From the NCBI GenBank assembly GCA_027886175.1, contig JAJNNQ010000018.1, positions 22,673,001 through 22,737,000 of the forward strand: 64,000 nucleotides of DNA. The letters run 5' to 3'. Source of the DNA: Phylloscopus collybita (Eukaryota > Chordata > Aves > Passeriformes > Phylloscopidae). The position numbers and the translations under genes were made by a program. The notes below the pieces were generated by a model. The model made no database searches. It saw only the letters and a program-made list of their open reading frames with translations, and had not been told where the DNA came from. Position 1 is the stretch's first letter. The number at the start of each line of letters is the position of its first letter. Shown here one piece after another: positions 23,523 to 34,320 of the stretch.

Positions 23523-25968
23523 TCATTTATATTTCACAGTCAATTTCTGTAAAGTTTTAGCAAAAAGGTCATGTTCCATAACAGAGGTGTTAGGCTACTG
23601 TATTCAGAGCTAGCAACGGGCTTTGAAAATACAGAAAATATTTACATTCCAACTAGAACAGCAGAATTTCAAAAAGACATAGTAAAAGTAATCAAAAATA
23701 CCAACATTTATTAAAACTTAATACAAAAACCAGTCTGTCTGACCCATCAAGCTACCCCACTTGTAGGCTGTTAGCAACAGCTGAAGCTGCAGCAGGCCAT
23801 CTGACTGATTAGATCAAGGCAGCTGTCTTCAGCTAACTTCTTAATAACAAGTCTTGCTGCTTCGAAGATCAAAAAACCCTGTGAATTCATTGCTCACAGT
23901 TTCAACTCAGAGGCTAACATTTCTGTTCAAACCTACTGGACCACTTTCAGATCCAGCCCAGAAGCTGGACTTCTCCTGGTCCTGATGAAGTCAACTGATT
24001 TTCCAAATGCATTTCCAAGCTAACCTATTTTATTACACTGCAGCCAAGAAAGGAAAGCCCTTATTGTTTTAAAGCTTTATCAGGGCTCCCAGGAATAAAG
24101 GCAACTAAGAAAACTGAACAGAACGGTACCTGATGACATATTTATCACCAGAGACCCTCAACATTCTTTTTTTTTAGAGATGTTGAGTTAAGGTTTCCCA
24201 TTATCTAGTGATACGCTTCCTAAGGAGCCCCAGATTTAAGTATGAGTTCCAGAGTGGATTTTTCTAGTTCAGTAAATAATATTTAAATCTGGACTGATGC
24301 CCAGTAGGAGATGTCTAACCAGCTGCTGGACTTTATTCACAGATTTATTGAACATATATTTATACAAATTACACCAGCTGAAAGGCCCATTAGCTGTAAG
24401 CACACCCACTTCAGCCCACCCTCCATACTGTCAGGGAAAATGGTACATATGGTACTATAAGGACTAAAAGAGATTTCCACCAGCTAAGTCTCCCTAAGTC
24501 AGAGGGTACTGCCCTGCAAAGCAAGTTTTTCATTCCTTTATACTCTATTAGAGCAGTGGAAACAGAATGGAGAAGGTCACTGGTAGACTCATTTTTCCTT
24601 GTCTCCAACAGCTACAATTGGACTTCATTTTTCCTGTCTCCTTTTCATCTCTAGGTACCCTGAGCCCATCATGTTTTCTAGGACAAACGCTTCCTAAAAA
24701 TACATATTCTGAACTTCAAATTCTCCTCTCTATTTAATAGGTAGAACAAGAACTTTAAGGAAAGTAGGAAAAATACTCTATACACTTTCCCATACCTCAC
24801 ACCTCTAGGCCTATTACATGTATTTGATCAATGAAGCTGCCTCCTCTCCTTGTAAGAAGTTCAGATGAAAACAAGATCTTCTTTCATAAATGGACTAAGG
24901 TACCATCACATCTATCCTACCAAATGTCATTTGGTGCAGATATCACAACTGATAGATTGTGTCTATACTGGACATGTCCTACATTATTTCATTGCACTGT
25001 GCTGCCTACTGGATTTGCTGGCTGAGTTCTGACATTGCCAGGCTGCGAGTTATGAGACACAGCAGTATCACATCTATATCAGGTATATTAAAAAAAATAA
25101 ATGCCAGAACAGAGTCTACAAACACTTTTAAACAATTCCCATGTACTGCACCAGTCTTCAGCAGGTAGGCAGGATGCCATGAAAGGCATGGCTACTAGTT
25201 TGCTACATCTCCACTAGAGCAAACTCTGCCACATTTCTCTCCAGGTCCATGCTTATACAAATAGGAGTCACGCCTCAACTTTTTAAAACATGTAAAGCAT
25301 TTCTTTTCATCAGTGTAAAAAGGGTGAAATCTCTTACAAGAGAAAAGTCCCTTACACTTTCTCTAACCCACCTATTTCAGGAAGGACTACAAAGTATTCT
25401 CTACAGTCTTCCGCAATACAGATTCTTAGAGGCAGCAGAAAATGTAAAGGTCTAGTCACAAATTAGCAAGATATCCACTCTACTTTCAAGTTTCTTTCTT
25501 AACAACCTGAAACAGATGATAAAAGGAATCAAATAGCTAATCACCTAGACAGCATGAGTTTTTGGAAACACTGTCTCACAAAAAAGAACATATCACAGAC
25601 GATCCAGATTCCTTAATGTTCTTAGACAAAACTCTTCTCAATTTTCTACACAAACTTCCTCTGGAAAAAAATCCCTTCAGATTGCAGGGAGTGATGTAGT
25701 TAAGTGTCTAGATAACTACAATGAAATAAATGTCTGTAAACCAGCTTTTGTAACATGACTGTTGTGACTCTCCACTAACAAGGTCAGTATCTTATGCACA
25801 CTGTGGTGTTAGCAACATCGCAAGGCAAGCAGCCTAGGAATGCTATCAATCTATATGAAGGAAAAAATGTCTTGGAGTTCATTTTCTGAAGTTCAAACTT
25901 AGATAAATCTTAAGCAAGTTTATCCAAGCTGACACAGCCCCACCCTCACTACATTCATCTGATATTCT

Positions 25969-25972
<4 letters not shown>

Positions 25973-26022
<50 letters not shown>
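25973..26022. repeat. 50-bp A homopolymer
   Basis: An unbroken A run is followed by A/G-rich DNA. It lies within the presumed CIPC 3' UTR, antisense to the gene, so the mRNA would contain a long U tract. The length is likely variable between individuals and hard to sequence. Confidence 0.85.
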
Positions 26023-26024
<2 letters not shown>

Positions 26025-26468
26025 AAAAAGAAGGGGATAGGAGAAGGACTTATTTCACCTCACACCAACTCCCTTCACCTGCTTGGAACTGATGATGGCC
26101 CAACAGTGGGGCATGTTCTGCTGCTGCACTCTCAGAAACAACTACCTGAAGATGGGAGTAAGATGCTTGCAGAATACTGCAAATGACTGTCTTCACCTCA
26201 AGAATGGGAACATGCCAGCAGAGCACAAACTTCTTCAGTCCAAGGAATTACACAGTTAGCATGAAATTCAAGGTTACACTGCAGTACTAAGTACCTGATC
26301 TGTCTAGAACCCACCATGCTATTCCAGTCCCATAGCTGGCTCTGAAGACAAACTGTTAATGGCAATGCAACCTTGCAAATCTTGGACTCAAAAAATGCTC
26401 AAGTAGAAGTTTGATAAAGGAAAAAGGAGGCACAGAAGTAACTTGACCAACAGCTACACACATTTTTA

Positions 26469-27347
26469 CTACATGTTGGGATAAGTGGGGTCTTCAAGGC
26501 TGCTATCAGCTTTATCAGATCCTGTTAGAGATGCTTCTAGCTCTGCCCATGACTGTGGAGCATTGTTCTTTATTGCCTCTATAAAAAGCTGTGTTTGGTG
26601 CTTCAGCCGGTCCAGCTCAGCCTGCGTCACCTGGTTCTGATGAATGAGTTCCTTGGTTTTTAAAGTGATTTCCAGCAATCCCGACCTGCGTAGCACAACA
26701 AGAGTATTCTGAAAGCGTCTGCACTTGCTTTGTTGTTGCAAGAGCAGTTCAGGGGTAGTGCAAATCTCTTCTGATATCAATGGAGGGCTCCACACTGCAG
26801 AAGGCATTGTAGTCTGTGATGCACTCTCGCTCTCATGAAAGGTGCACTTTGTTGCCTGCAGAGTTCCAAAAGGCAAAAGGGGAGTCAAACCTGGCACTTT
26901 CTGAGCATCACTGGAAACACGATGAAAACCAGGAAGAGCTGACAGTTTTCCACTTGTCACCAGAGCTGAAGAACTTTGCTGGTTAGAATCCTGAGGGGTC
27001 TTAAAGCTAACAGGTAGGTGGGAAAAAGGACTTGTAGGCAAGCCTGTGTTCATCCGTACAGGAGAAGTCTCCATCTTGGGTGCTTCTGTGCAGAGTCGTT
27101 TATGGCAAGTGGTTTCCTGACATTCTTCTGGATCAAAGGAGTGATCTCTTTTGCAGGGTTGTGGTGCTATTTTGGGGAAAGAATTCAGGATGGGCAGGTA
27201 ATTAGTGGAATCGTTTCTCTTTTTCCCAACAGGGTGAGGATTAATGGGAGGTGGGATTGATGGACGAAGAAACACTAGTTGTGGCTGAGCTGGAATCACT
27301 TCAAAGGATGGCTGCACAGTCCAAGACTGGAGCTGTGATGAACTCCC
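26469..27347 (-). CDS. CIPC: CIPC coding exon 4 (last): residues 80-371 and stop
   Basis: This is the main exon of CLOCK-interacting pacemaker, a nuclear protein that binds CLOCK and represses CLOCK-BMAL1 transcription. The exon starts after an acceptor (TTGTGCTTCTCAG) and reads GSSSQLQSWTVQPSFEVIPA, nearly the same as the mammalian protein. A Ser/Pro-rich, poorly conserved middle follows. The conserved C-terminal block, residues about 286-345, starts SKCRRFQNTLVVLRRSGLLE and continues with ELIHQNQVTQAELDRLK. Its heptad-like leucines and hydrophobics suggest a coiled coil; from memory this conserved end is the CLOCK-binding part. The TAG stop is at 26469-26471. The frame stays open ten codons upstream of the acceptor (MWFFPVCASQ), but that part is intronic. 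The spliced product is 371 residues against about 399 in human. Confidence 0.95.
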   Translation of the reverse strand, partial: GSSSQLQSWTVQPSFEVIPAQPQLVFLRPSIPPPINPHPVGKKRNDSTNYLPILNSFPKIAPQPCKRDHSFDPEECQETTCHKRLCTEAPKMETSPVRMNTGLPTSPFSHLPVSFKTPQDSNQQSSSALVTSGKLSALPGFHRVSSDAQKVPGLTPLLPFGTLQATKCTFHESESASQTTMPSAVWSPPLISEEICTTPELLLQQQSKCRRFQNTLVVLRRSGLLEITLKTKELIHQNQVTQAELDRLKHQTQLFIEAIKNNAPQSWAELEASLTGSDKADSSLEDPTYPNM

Positions 27348-30300
27348 CTGAGAAGCACAAACAGGGAAAAACCACAAGTCTTACAAAAGTGTTATAGAAG
27401 ACAAAAAAACCCCTAAACTTAAACAGGTGAACTGTGACATTTTTCAACATTTTATATATATTGTCCAATTAATGTGTTTTGAAGTTTTCTATCAAACTCG
27501 TCCTTCTCCTTCTCTAACAATGGAGTGTAACGCTGGAAATAAAGCTGTAATCCATAACGCTTTTACTATGCAACAGCAGATCTACTTAAAAACAATTCAA
27601 TCTGAATTTAAATATGCTTTCATAAGTGAGAATTAAAGTACAAGCTTATATTGTAAAACTTTCATTAAAAAATTCAACCCAGTCTTGGGGTAAAACTACA
27701 AGAGCACAGGAAAGCTGAAAAACAATTAAGCTTTCTGTTGTGAAATATCTTAAGAGTCAAGGAAAGACATTTTAGGAACAATTCAGGCTCCCTCTTTGTT
27801 GAAAGGTAACAACTCAAATCTTCTCAAATTTATCCTTATAGCAAGATTTTGAAACGGTTATTTAAGATATACAACATCTGCTCAGGAAGTCTTGTAATTT
27901 GATATGACAATACGCAGTTTCAGTAAATATAAAATTATATATATATATATGAAGCAGGAAAAAAAAGGCTGAATATCAACCAATGCAAGGAGAAAAGCCT
28001 GAGGTAAGCCCAGAGGAGTTTAACTTTGTCCATCTGGTGAAACAGTGTGCACCGATAAACCTTTAAAAGCATTTTATTTCAAGAAAGATGCCCAAGGCTT
28101 TATTCCCTCCCACAAAGCTGTACTCTGGAATATAGGGGAAAACATCAATTTTTACAAGACATTACCTCTTTTTCCTCCAACACCTTACTACATATCCTCA
28201 TGAGATCTTCTGGCCAAAAACATGATTGCTTTTCTCCAAAGACATCAAATGGTCTAGTAAGAGACACTATTTCTTTCTAAAGCAAAATCTCACTTCTTAA
28301 TATATTTAAGCCATCACCACTACAATTACACTAATATATTGTCAGCTGCTTTTTCAATTCCTTACAACTTGGAACACAACTGGCAAGCCTCCTGCAGGCA
28401 GCTTTTAGCTACCACAAATACATCTAACTATTTTTAGTATTATATTAAGTCATCTGAAATTCATATCTTTTCCACCAGTCTCATAAGTTTTAAACTGGCA
28501 AATGCTAACATGCTTTGCTAAAGTCCATTCCCCCAGTAAAGGACTTGGAACTTACCAAAAGCAGGTATTACCCACTGATTAGGACACTGAGACTTGGAGA
28601 TAAGATTCAATTACCTACTCTGACACAATGTTTCTTTGGTTCAGTGGGCAAGATGCTTATGGAATAGGGGTACAGAACAGCTACCTGTAAAAATAAATAT
28701 TACTACCTTAACACAGAAGAAAGAACATTCAAAAGAAAAGTATCTGGAGATGTAAGGAATGAGGAAGCATATAAATACTGTAGCTATACATACACAGCAC
28801 AGAACACGTAGCCTTTAGGAGCAAGGGTTTGGAGCCAGATGTTGCCATTTACTGCACTGCTGAACAGCACTTAGCATGGCACAGCCATTGAGGCTAAAAG
28901 AGCTGTGGTAACTGTTTATCTTATCCTTGGGTTTCTTGTTTCTTCCTATCTCTGTTGTTTCTTCCTTTCCTTCTCACATAGCACTGTGCTCTTGCTCTCA
29001 TAATCAAAATTTCATTTTCAGTAGAGAAGGCCACTTTTACTAACTCTGCAAATTGTTGTGTGTTTTGTTGCATTTTTTAATGAAAGCTATGAAAGCTAAC
29101 TTCCTGATGTATCAGTGTTACTTACCTAAAAAGCTTTCCTACTTATTAAAGACTTTTACAAGACTTACAGAAACCTTACCACTATCAGCACTGTGTTCTA
29201 GAGCATTAATCGCCACTCGATTCTTTTTTTAGCAGCATTACTGTTAGCTGTTTACATTCTGAAATTGGGTCAGCAGGTAAGCACCACTGTAGAGGATCAC
29301 AGTGGTTCCAAGACAGAAGGATGATGCTGATTGAAACTGAAACTAGAACAAATAAACAACAGTAACTGGATGCTGCCTTTTTTTTTTTTTTGCTCCAGCA
29401 AGTCCAACTGAACACTGTGTTGAAAAGATGACCATCTGAGCTAACTAGGCATAGTGATGAAAGGCAGAAAGACATTTGATTATTATTCTGACCTAGACTT
29501 GTTGCTTTCATTTATTGCAGTAAACATTTTTCAGTTTGACATTACTGTCTTTAATCATACATACAATCATAGTTAGATTATGATGCATGGCTCAAGAGAA
29601 CCAAGAGTGGTCATTTTATCCATCTCCAACTCTTCCTTGCCAAATACCCTTTTTGCTATGCTACCAGGATTTTATATATATGTGTATGTGTGTGTATGTG
29701 TGGATTTTTTTTAAGATATCTCTCTCTCTATATATAAGCTACTTATTATTAATCGCTGCTTCTTATTTGCAACACAGCTTGGAGTTTAACACTGGAATCA
29801 ATGCAGGTAATGTCTTAATTTTTGAGCTCTGGGCCAAAGGCTATCAGCCTTTGGTGAAGCTTGAATTTATATAGAAAGTCCTGACTTTGTATATAAAAAC
29901 TTCATAACATCTAGGAATGTAACTATAAAACAAAATTGTTTCTTGTCAAGATAAAGCATGATGCTCAGAGAACAGAACCACCTCCCCTACAAGTCCATAA
30001 TCTGCTAAATACTAACTGTGAATATTTGGTCTTGTTTGTTGTTGTAACAGGTTCAGTAGAAAAACAATCAGGGTCTATATCCTTTTTTCCCCTACCCATT
30101 GTATTCTCAGAAGTATTCTAGTAAAAAAAAAATTAAGAACTTTTGCCCTGCTCCAAAAATGAGTGAGTACATAACAGGAGGTCTAATAATATGACAGTAC
30201 TTTGGACTTCTCATACCTTCTGCTAAAATGTTAAAGTTGCACAGGGGGTCTCACAGATGTGCTGGAAGAACTATTCTTTACAAAAATACCAGAGAACATA

Positions 30301-30827
30301 AATAGGGAATGGAACTGATGCAACGTGAGCCATCACATGCAATTAAATTAAACAATTATCAAAGTGGAAGTACCATGGCTAACTTCAGATAAGGATTTAA
30401 CTTTTTAATTTATAACATTCTGGATTAGTGGTTCCCATTACATATGAAACACTACTAGAATCTAAGAATGAGGAAACAAACCTACCATCCTACTTCACCA
30501 TCTTTATTGAATGAAAAAGACAACAGCAGCTTTCAAAAGCAAAATATCCTTTTCCATTTAATCTTTGCTGCTATTCATGTAACATTCTTGTTTGGGGGGA
30601 TTCCTTTGAGACAAAGAGGTTTAGGAGATGCAGATGGAACAGAGTTTCTCTATTTCACATTCCATCTTAGTTATTCCAGCTGCCTCTCAAAAAAACAGAG
30701 AATCACATTAGAACTTTGCAAACTACCAGTTACATTCTGGACTGCAACATCTTTTTTGAAAGGAAAAACGTTTTTTTAAAAAAATAAGAACATGCAATAT
30801 TTTTCAAGATATTATTTCTTCCCCTAC
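27348..30827 (-). other. CIPC: CIPC intron 3
   Basis: The intron is bounded by a GTAGGG donor at 30827 and a TTCTCAG acceptor at 27348, and joining is in phase 0. It contains a TA microsatellite near 27936-27950, a TATA/TGTG tract at 29672-29703 and a TC/TA tract at about 29717-29736. No other gene was seen. Confidence 0.85.
29672..29736. repeat. compound TA/TG and TC microsatellites
   Basis: TATATATATG passes into TGTGTATG repeats, and a TCTCTCTC plus TATATA tract follows after a short T run. It lies in a CIPC intron. Confidence 0.8.
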
Positions 30828-30997
30828 CTGCTTAACCAACACATTTTTCATAACAACCATAGGAGATAGCGGAGGAAAGGAGCTGCTTGTGCTCCTGGGG
30901 CACTGCCAAGGTCCATCCTCTGCATTCCAACACAGCGCATTCAGCACATCCTCGGAGTCTGTCTGCTCCATAGCACTTGGGCATTCTGAACTTCCAT
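30828..30997 (-). CDS. CIPC: CIPC coding exon 3: residues 23-79
   Basis: This 170-bp exon is too small to stand out as a long frame. With one base from the previous exon it reads [20 protein letters not shown], then [12 protein letters not shown], and ends [14 protein letters not shown]. The DGSSEC, SED and [14 protein letters not shown] blocks match mammalian CIPC. The acceptor is CATCTGGCAG at 30998 and the donor is CAG followed by GTAGGG at 30827. Phase 1 on entry and phase 0 on exit keep the protein in frame. The acidic and serine-rich character fits a phosphorylated regulatory segment, which is inference. Confidence 0.92.
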
Positions 30998-31877
30998 CTG
31001 CCAGATGCAGAATTCAGCTGTTAGTTGTTCCACATGCAACATGCTTACTACTGCCTTTGAGTTCTAATATTCTGCCTCCTTCAACCAGGTCACAAAGAAC
31101 AATAGAGTTTACTTCTGTAACATTAACAAATTTAAAGCCGCTCTGACAGCGGTCAGACAGCCTCTAATAAAAGGCTTTGTATTTCAGGTCAGTTCTTACA
31201 CAGACATTTTCTCCCCCAGAAATCTATTACTTTCTGTTCTTTTGTATTCAGTCTCCAAGGGACTGCATAGCATCATGAAGCTTGCATTGCTCTAAAAACT
31301 GATACAGGAAAACACTACAGGCTCCAGCATTGCCACATCCATAGTTTGCCATGCAGGCATTTTGTGTCTTGAAATTTTCTCTCTCTCATCAAAGTGCTTT
31401 TTATCTTGTTTAAAGGTTATTTTTGCACAGTTTTGTTGAGTACTACAATGGCATACCATGTCTACTATTTTACTGATGTTATAACCATTACTCTGGTTTA
31501 TCAGGCACAACTGACAAGTATGGTCAGATCATAAGAGACACTGGGCAGCATAATCCAACAATTCATTCGTCACTTCAAAGAACAAAAAGTAACTTTGACA
31601 TCTCCACTTCTAGACTCTGAAGTCTAAGATTCTTCCATTAATTCTAAATTCCCATGCCATTCAAATTCACAGGATGAACTTTAAAACTTGGTAATGTTCC
31701 ACTTCAAAAGATTTTGGTGGTAGGATGATTGCAGGTGAAACCTATGTTGCATAGAAAGGCCCTCCAAGGTAATGAGACACAAACTGGAAGGGGTTACTCA
31801 GATTTGTTACACATCACCACTTAGAGCACAGCCTCAGCAGGGTAACACAAAAAAGATAACACAGTGTTTTTCTAAAC
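30998..31877 (-). other. CIPC: CIPC intron 2
   Basis: An intron of 880 bp with donor GTTTAG at 31877 and acceptor TGGCAG at 30998. The donor departs from the GTAAG or GTGAG consensus at +3, but the join yields the conserved SGYS-DGSSEC sequence, so it is well supported. Nothing else was seen inside. Confidence 0.8.
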
Positions 31878-31944
31878 CTGAATATCCGGAGTCTTTGTCA
31901 GATTCAGCTGCTGCCATACTGAAGCGATGGTTGAAGCTCTTCAT
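31878..31944 (-). CDS. CIPC: CIPC coding exon 2: residues 1-22 (start codon)
   Basis: From the ATG at 31944 the exon reads MKSFNHRF, then SMAAAESDKDSGYS. The AAESDKDSG block is the conserved N-terminal signature of CIPC. The exon ends TTCAG followed by GTTTAG, splitting an Asp codon after its first base. I chose this ATG because the frame runs upstream only 14 more codons without another ATG before a TAG. The second Met, residue 10, matches the Met that precedes AAAESDK in mammals and could also serve. The human protein has about 20 extra N-terminal residues that I cannot find in frame here. The exon itself probably begins at 32052, after an acceptor of the form TTTCTGTAG, so 32052-31945 would be 5' UTR. 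Confidence 0.85.
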
Positions 31945-31949
31945 TTCAG

Positions 31950-32045
31950 TCACTTTGCCCAACAATTCCTCAAGGATGTCAGTAGATGACTATTTTGTCT
32001 GAGTGCTTCCATAGTGCCGTGGGCAGTTTTTAACACCTTTTCCAT
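31950..32045 (-). other. upstream ORF in the CIPC 5' UTR (31 codons plus stop)
   Basis: An ATG at 32045, eight bases into the presumed exon, opens a 31-residue frame starting MEKVLKTAHGTMEALRQ. It ends in TGA only 5 nt before the chosen CIPC ATG. Its frame differs from the main one. It could limit translation or allow reinitiation. It could also be part of a real alternative N-terminus if the gene model is wrong. Confidence 0.5.
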
Positions 32046-32052
32046 TGGGGAA

Positions 32053-33915
32053 CTACAGAAACAGTTAAAGACAAAAAAGGACTTTATGTGAATCTAAAGA
32101 AACTTCCATCAGTATAAGACAGCAATGGTTGCGTATCTCCTTTTATACTGCCAGTGAGCTAACTGCAGAAATATCTCTTAAGAAATATCTCAAAGTGCTG
32201 AAAGAATGAAATTTAGATCAAAAGCTAATGTATTATACACGTCTTTCCATCCCAGAAAGGTAAAACAAACTAAAACTTAAAGGCTATTAATAAACAACAT
32301 TTATTTCAAGAACTAAAATTACTCAAGCATAATTTATCTTGTGAAAGCTTTGTTGTCCCAAGGGCTGAATTGCAAAACAAGACAGTTGTGCTGGCTGAAG
32401 CTCTTACAGCTGAACCTGCAAAGCTGTGGTTTTGCTAACACAGTTTGTTTCATTCTCAACAGTAGAGTAAGTCATCAGAGAAAAGAATGAGTGATCAGTG
32501 AACACACTGAGGGCTAAAGAAATCTGTGCTGCTAAGAGAGCAACACACTCCTAGGGGAGACAGAGCCTTAGAAATGCCCACACCCAGAATGCAAACATTG
32601 AAAGGCTGAAACTGAAGCTATGAAAATCAGAAAAATGTAGTAGCATTATGGCCTCCCACATTACATACTTGTCACAACCTTCAGCTGCTTCCTGAGGGTA
32701 GGCAGCATCTAGTAAGACTTAAGTTTCTGCTTCACTTAAAGAAGGTAATTGAGAAGTTGGCTAACAGAAAACGGATAGAATTAAGTGTAGAAATTTCTAT
32801 TACTATTTGTAATTGAAATTTCTATTACTATTTACTAATTGTAGAAATTATTTTCCTATAAACTAACCTACTGAAGTTATGTCTCAATGTTAAGTTTTAT
32901 ATTTAAAGTACAAAAACAGGAACTCAGGAATCCATTAGCAGCAGTATCCAGTACAACCTGCTTCAAATGACATTGCAACAGACATTCTGGAATAATCTAC
33001 GCCAAAATGCAAGTTCCTCCTTCAGGTCCTGCCAACTTTGTTAGAAGTGTGCTCCAAAATCCTGAGTCTTAGCACCAGCATTGAATCCTGAAATGGGAGT
33101 ATGATTGTCTATTACAAGGATGACGGAATAATGGTCAGGAGAAGAAAATTTCCTCAAGTAGCTACTTGCATCACTTTTACTTTCCCTCTTCAGTCACACC
33201 TGCCTGCCTACTAACAGGTATGGAACAAACATGGTTACATAAGCGCAACCTAGATGCTATCCTTGCAATGGAAGAAGTGGTTTAACTCCTGACCCACACT
33301 TTCATTACTTAGCTCTTTCCAAAATAAATGTATTTTTTAAAGAAAGTGATACGCAGAAACGCTAATCTAAAATAAAGCCCCCAAACCCCAGAACCACCTC
33401 AAACCAAAACCAGAAAGAGGGCTAGAAATACAGTAAGAACACTTCACGTGCCAGCTTTGCATCAACTGAGGCTTGCAGAAGGGCTGACAAGCCATCTCCT
33501 CTCACAGAAAAAAAGCAAAACACCACAACCACAGCCGAAAATAAACAAACCAGAAGTGCCACTCCCCCGAGGCACGGGCGTGAGAACCCTCCTGCCCGTC
33601 GCCGGGCCAGAGCCGCCTACCCGGGCCCGGCGAGCAGGACCTCGGCCGCGCACCGCCTTTAGAACCAGGAGCCCACGCCGTCGTCCAGGACCGTCCCTCC
33701 CGCCGATCCCACCCAACCGCCTCCCGGGCCCACACGCCAAACTCCTGCGGCACGAGGAGAGCCCGCGCAGGCGGGCCGAGCCACTCGGTCGCTGGGCCCG
33801 AGCCGCCGCCCCGCCACACGGCGAGGCGCACCAGGTACAGCACAGTCCCGGGGCCCCAGGGCCGACACCGCCCGCTCACGGCCGCTGCCTCCCGCCGGGC
33901 CGGGCCACCCCTCAC
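32053..33915 (-). other. CIPC: CIPC intron 1
   Basis: The predicted first intron runs from a consensus donor (CAG followed by GTGAGG) at 33915 to the TTTCTGTAG acceptor at 32053. It contains an imperfect tandem duplication at 32790-32833 (unit GAAATTTCTATTACTATTT, period 25) and grades into the CpG island at its 5' end. Confidence 0.6.
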
Positions 33916-33947
33916 CTGGGCCCGGGGCCGCCACAGCTCAGCCGCGC

Positions 33948-33959
33948 CGCGCATGCGCC
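33948..33959. promoter_or_regulatory. NRF1-like site (one mismatch)
   Basis: CGCGCATGCGCC matches the NRF1 consensus except at the last base. It lies in the CIPC CpG island. Confidence 0.55.
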
Positions 33960-34025
33960 GCACCCGCCCCGGCCACGCCCCGCCCTCACGGCCCCCGACG
34001 GGGAGCGCGGCCGCCGCGCCCCGAG

Positions 34026-34037
34026 CGCGCATGCGCA
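34026..34037. promoter_or_regulatory. NRF1 site (perfect consensus)
   Basis: CGCGCATGCGCA matches YGCGCAYGCGCR at every position. It is 78 bp from the other site, in the CIPC CpG island. Confidence 0.65.
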
Positions 34038-34320
34038 GAGCGGGCTGGCGGGAGCGCGGGCGTTGAGGGTGCTCGTTGCTGCGCTGGAGCGTGTGAGGGA
34101 GCCGGGCAGGGGGAGCGGAGCCAGGCGTTTGGCGTGCTGCTGGGCCTCCCGAATATTGTACAAGAAAGTACGAATTCTTCCCCACACAGAAGGTTTGGCA
34201 TTTGTGCAGCCTCTCTCGTTGCATGAATGAGAGAGGAAAAACAGATGATTAAAATATGAGGAAAGCAGCATCAAAGAGGTCTCAAACTTGATTTAACGGG
34301 GGAAAACACGGCAAAAAAAG

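Larger units (their letters stand above)
23495..26468 (-). other. CIPC: probable CIPC 3' UTR
   Basis: The region follows the CIPC stop codon on the - strand and runs to a candidate poly(A) signal (- strand AATAAA at 23517-23522) with a GT-rich stretch about 20 nt beyond it. A 3' UTR of nearly 3 kb fits the long tail I recall for the mammalian CIPC mRNA. In the transcript it would carry a run of 50 U from the A tract at 25973-26022. Earlier poly(A) signals may also be used. RNA evidence is needed for the true end. Confidence 0.45.
33540..34140 (-). promoter_or_regulatory. CIPC: CpG-island promoter and first noncoding exon of CIPC
   Basis: This is the most CpG-dense stretch of the window, sharply bounded by AT-rich DNA. 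A consensus 5' splice donor on the - strand ends a probable noncoding exon at 33916. Two NRF1-like palindromes lie just upstream of that donor: 34026-34037 matches YGCGCAYGCGCR exactly and 33948-33959 matches at all but one position. Transcription probably starts within about 33950-34140. Long open frames on both strands across the island reflect its lack of AT-rich stop codons and do not resemble proteins. Divergent + strand transcription from such islands is common but cannot be shown here. Confidence 0.7.

Noticed and set aside
27348..27377. CIPC starting at the Met of MWFFPVCASQ
   Set aside because: A splice acceptor interrupts this stretch, and conserved upstream exons at 30828-30997 and 31878-31944 supply the true N-terminal part.
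33448..34230. 260-codon + strand frame and overlapping - strand frames of up to 240 codons
   Set aside because: They span the CIPC CpG island. Pro/Arg/Gly-rich composition and long frames on both strands are what stop-poor GC-rich DNA gives; no domain is visible.
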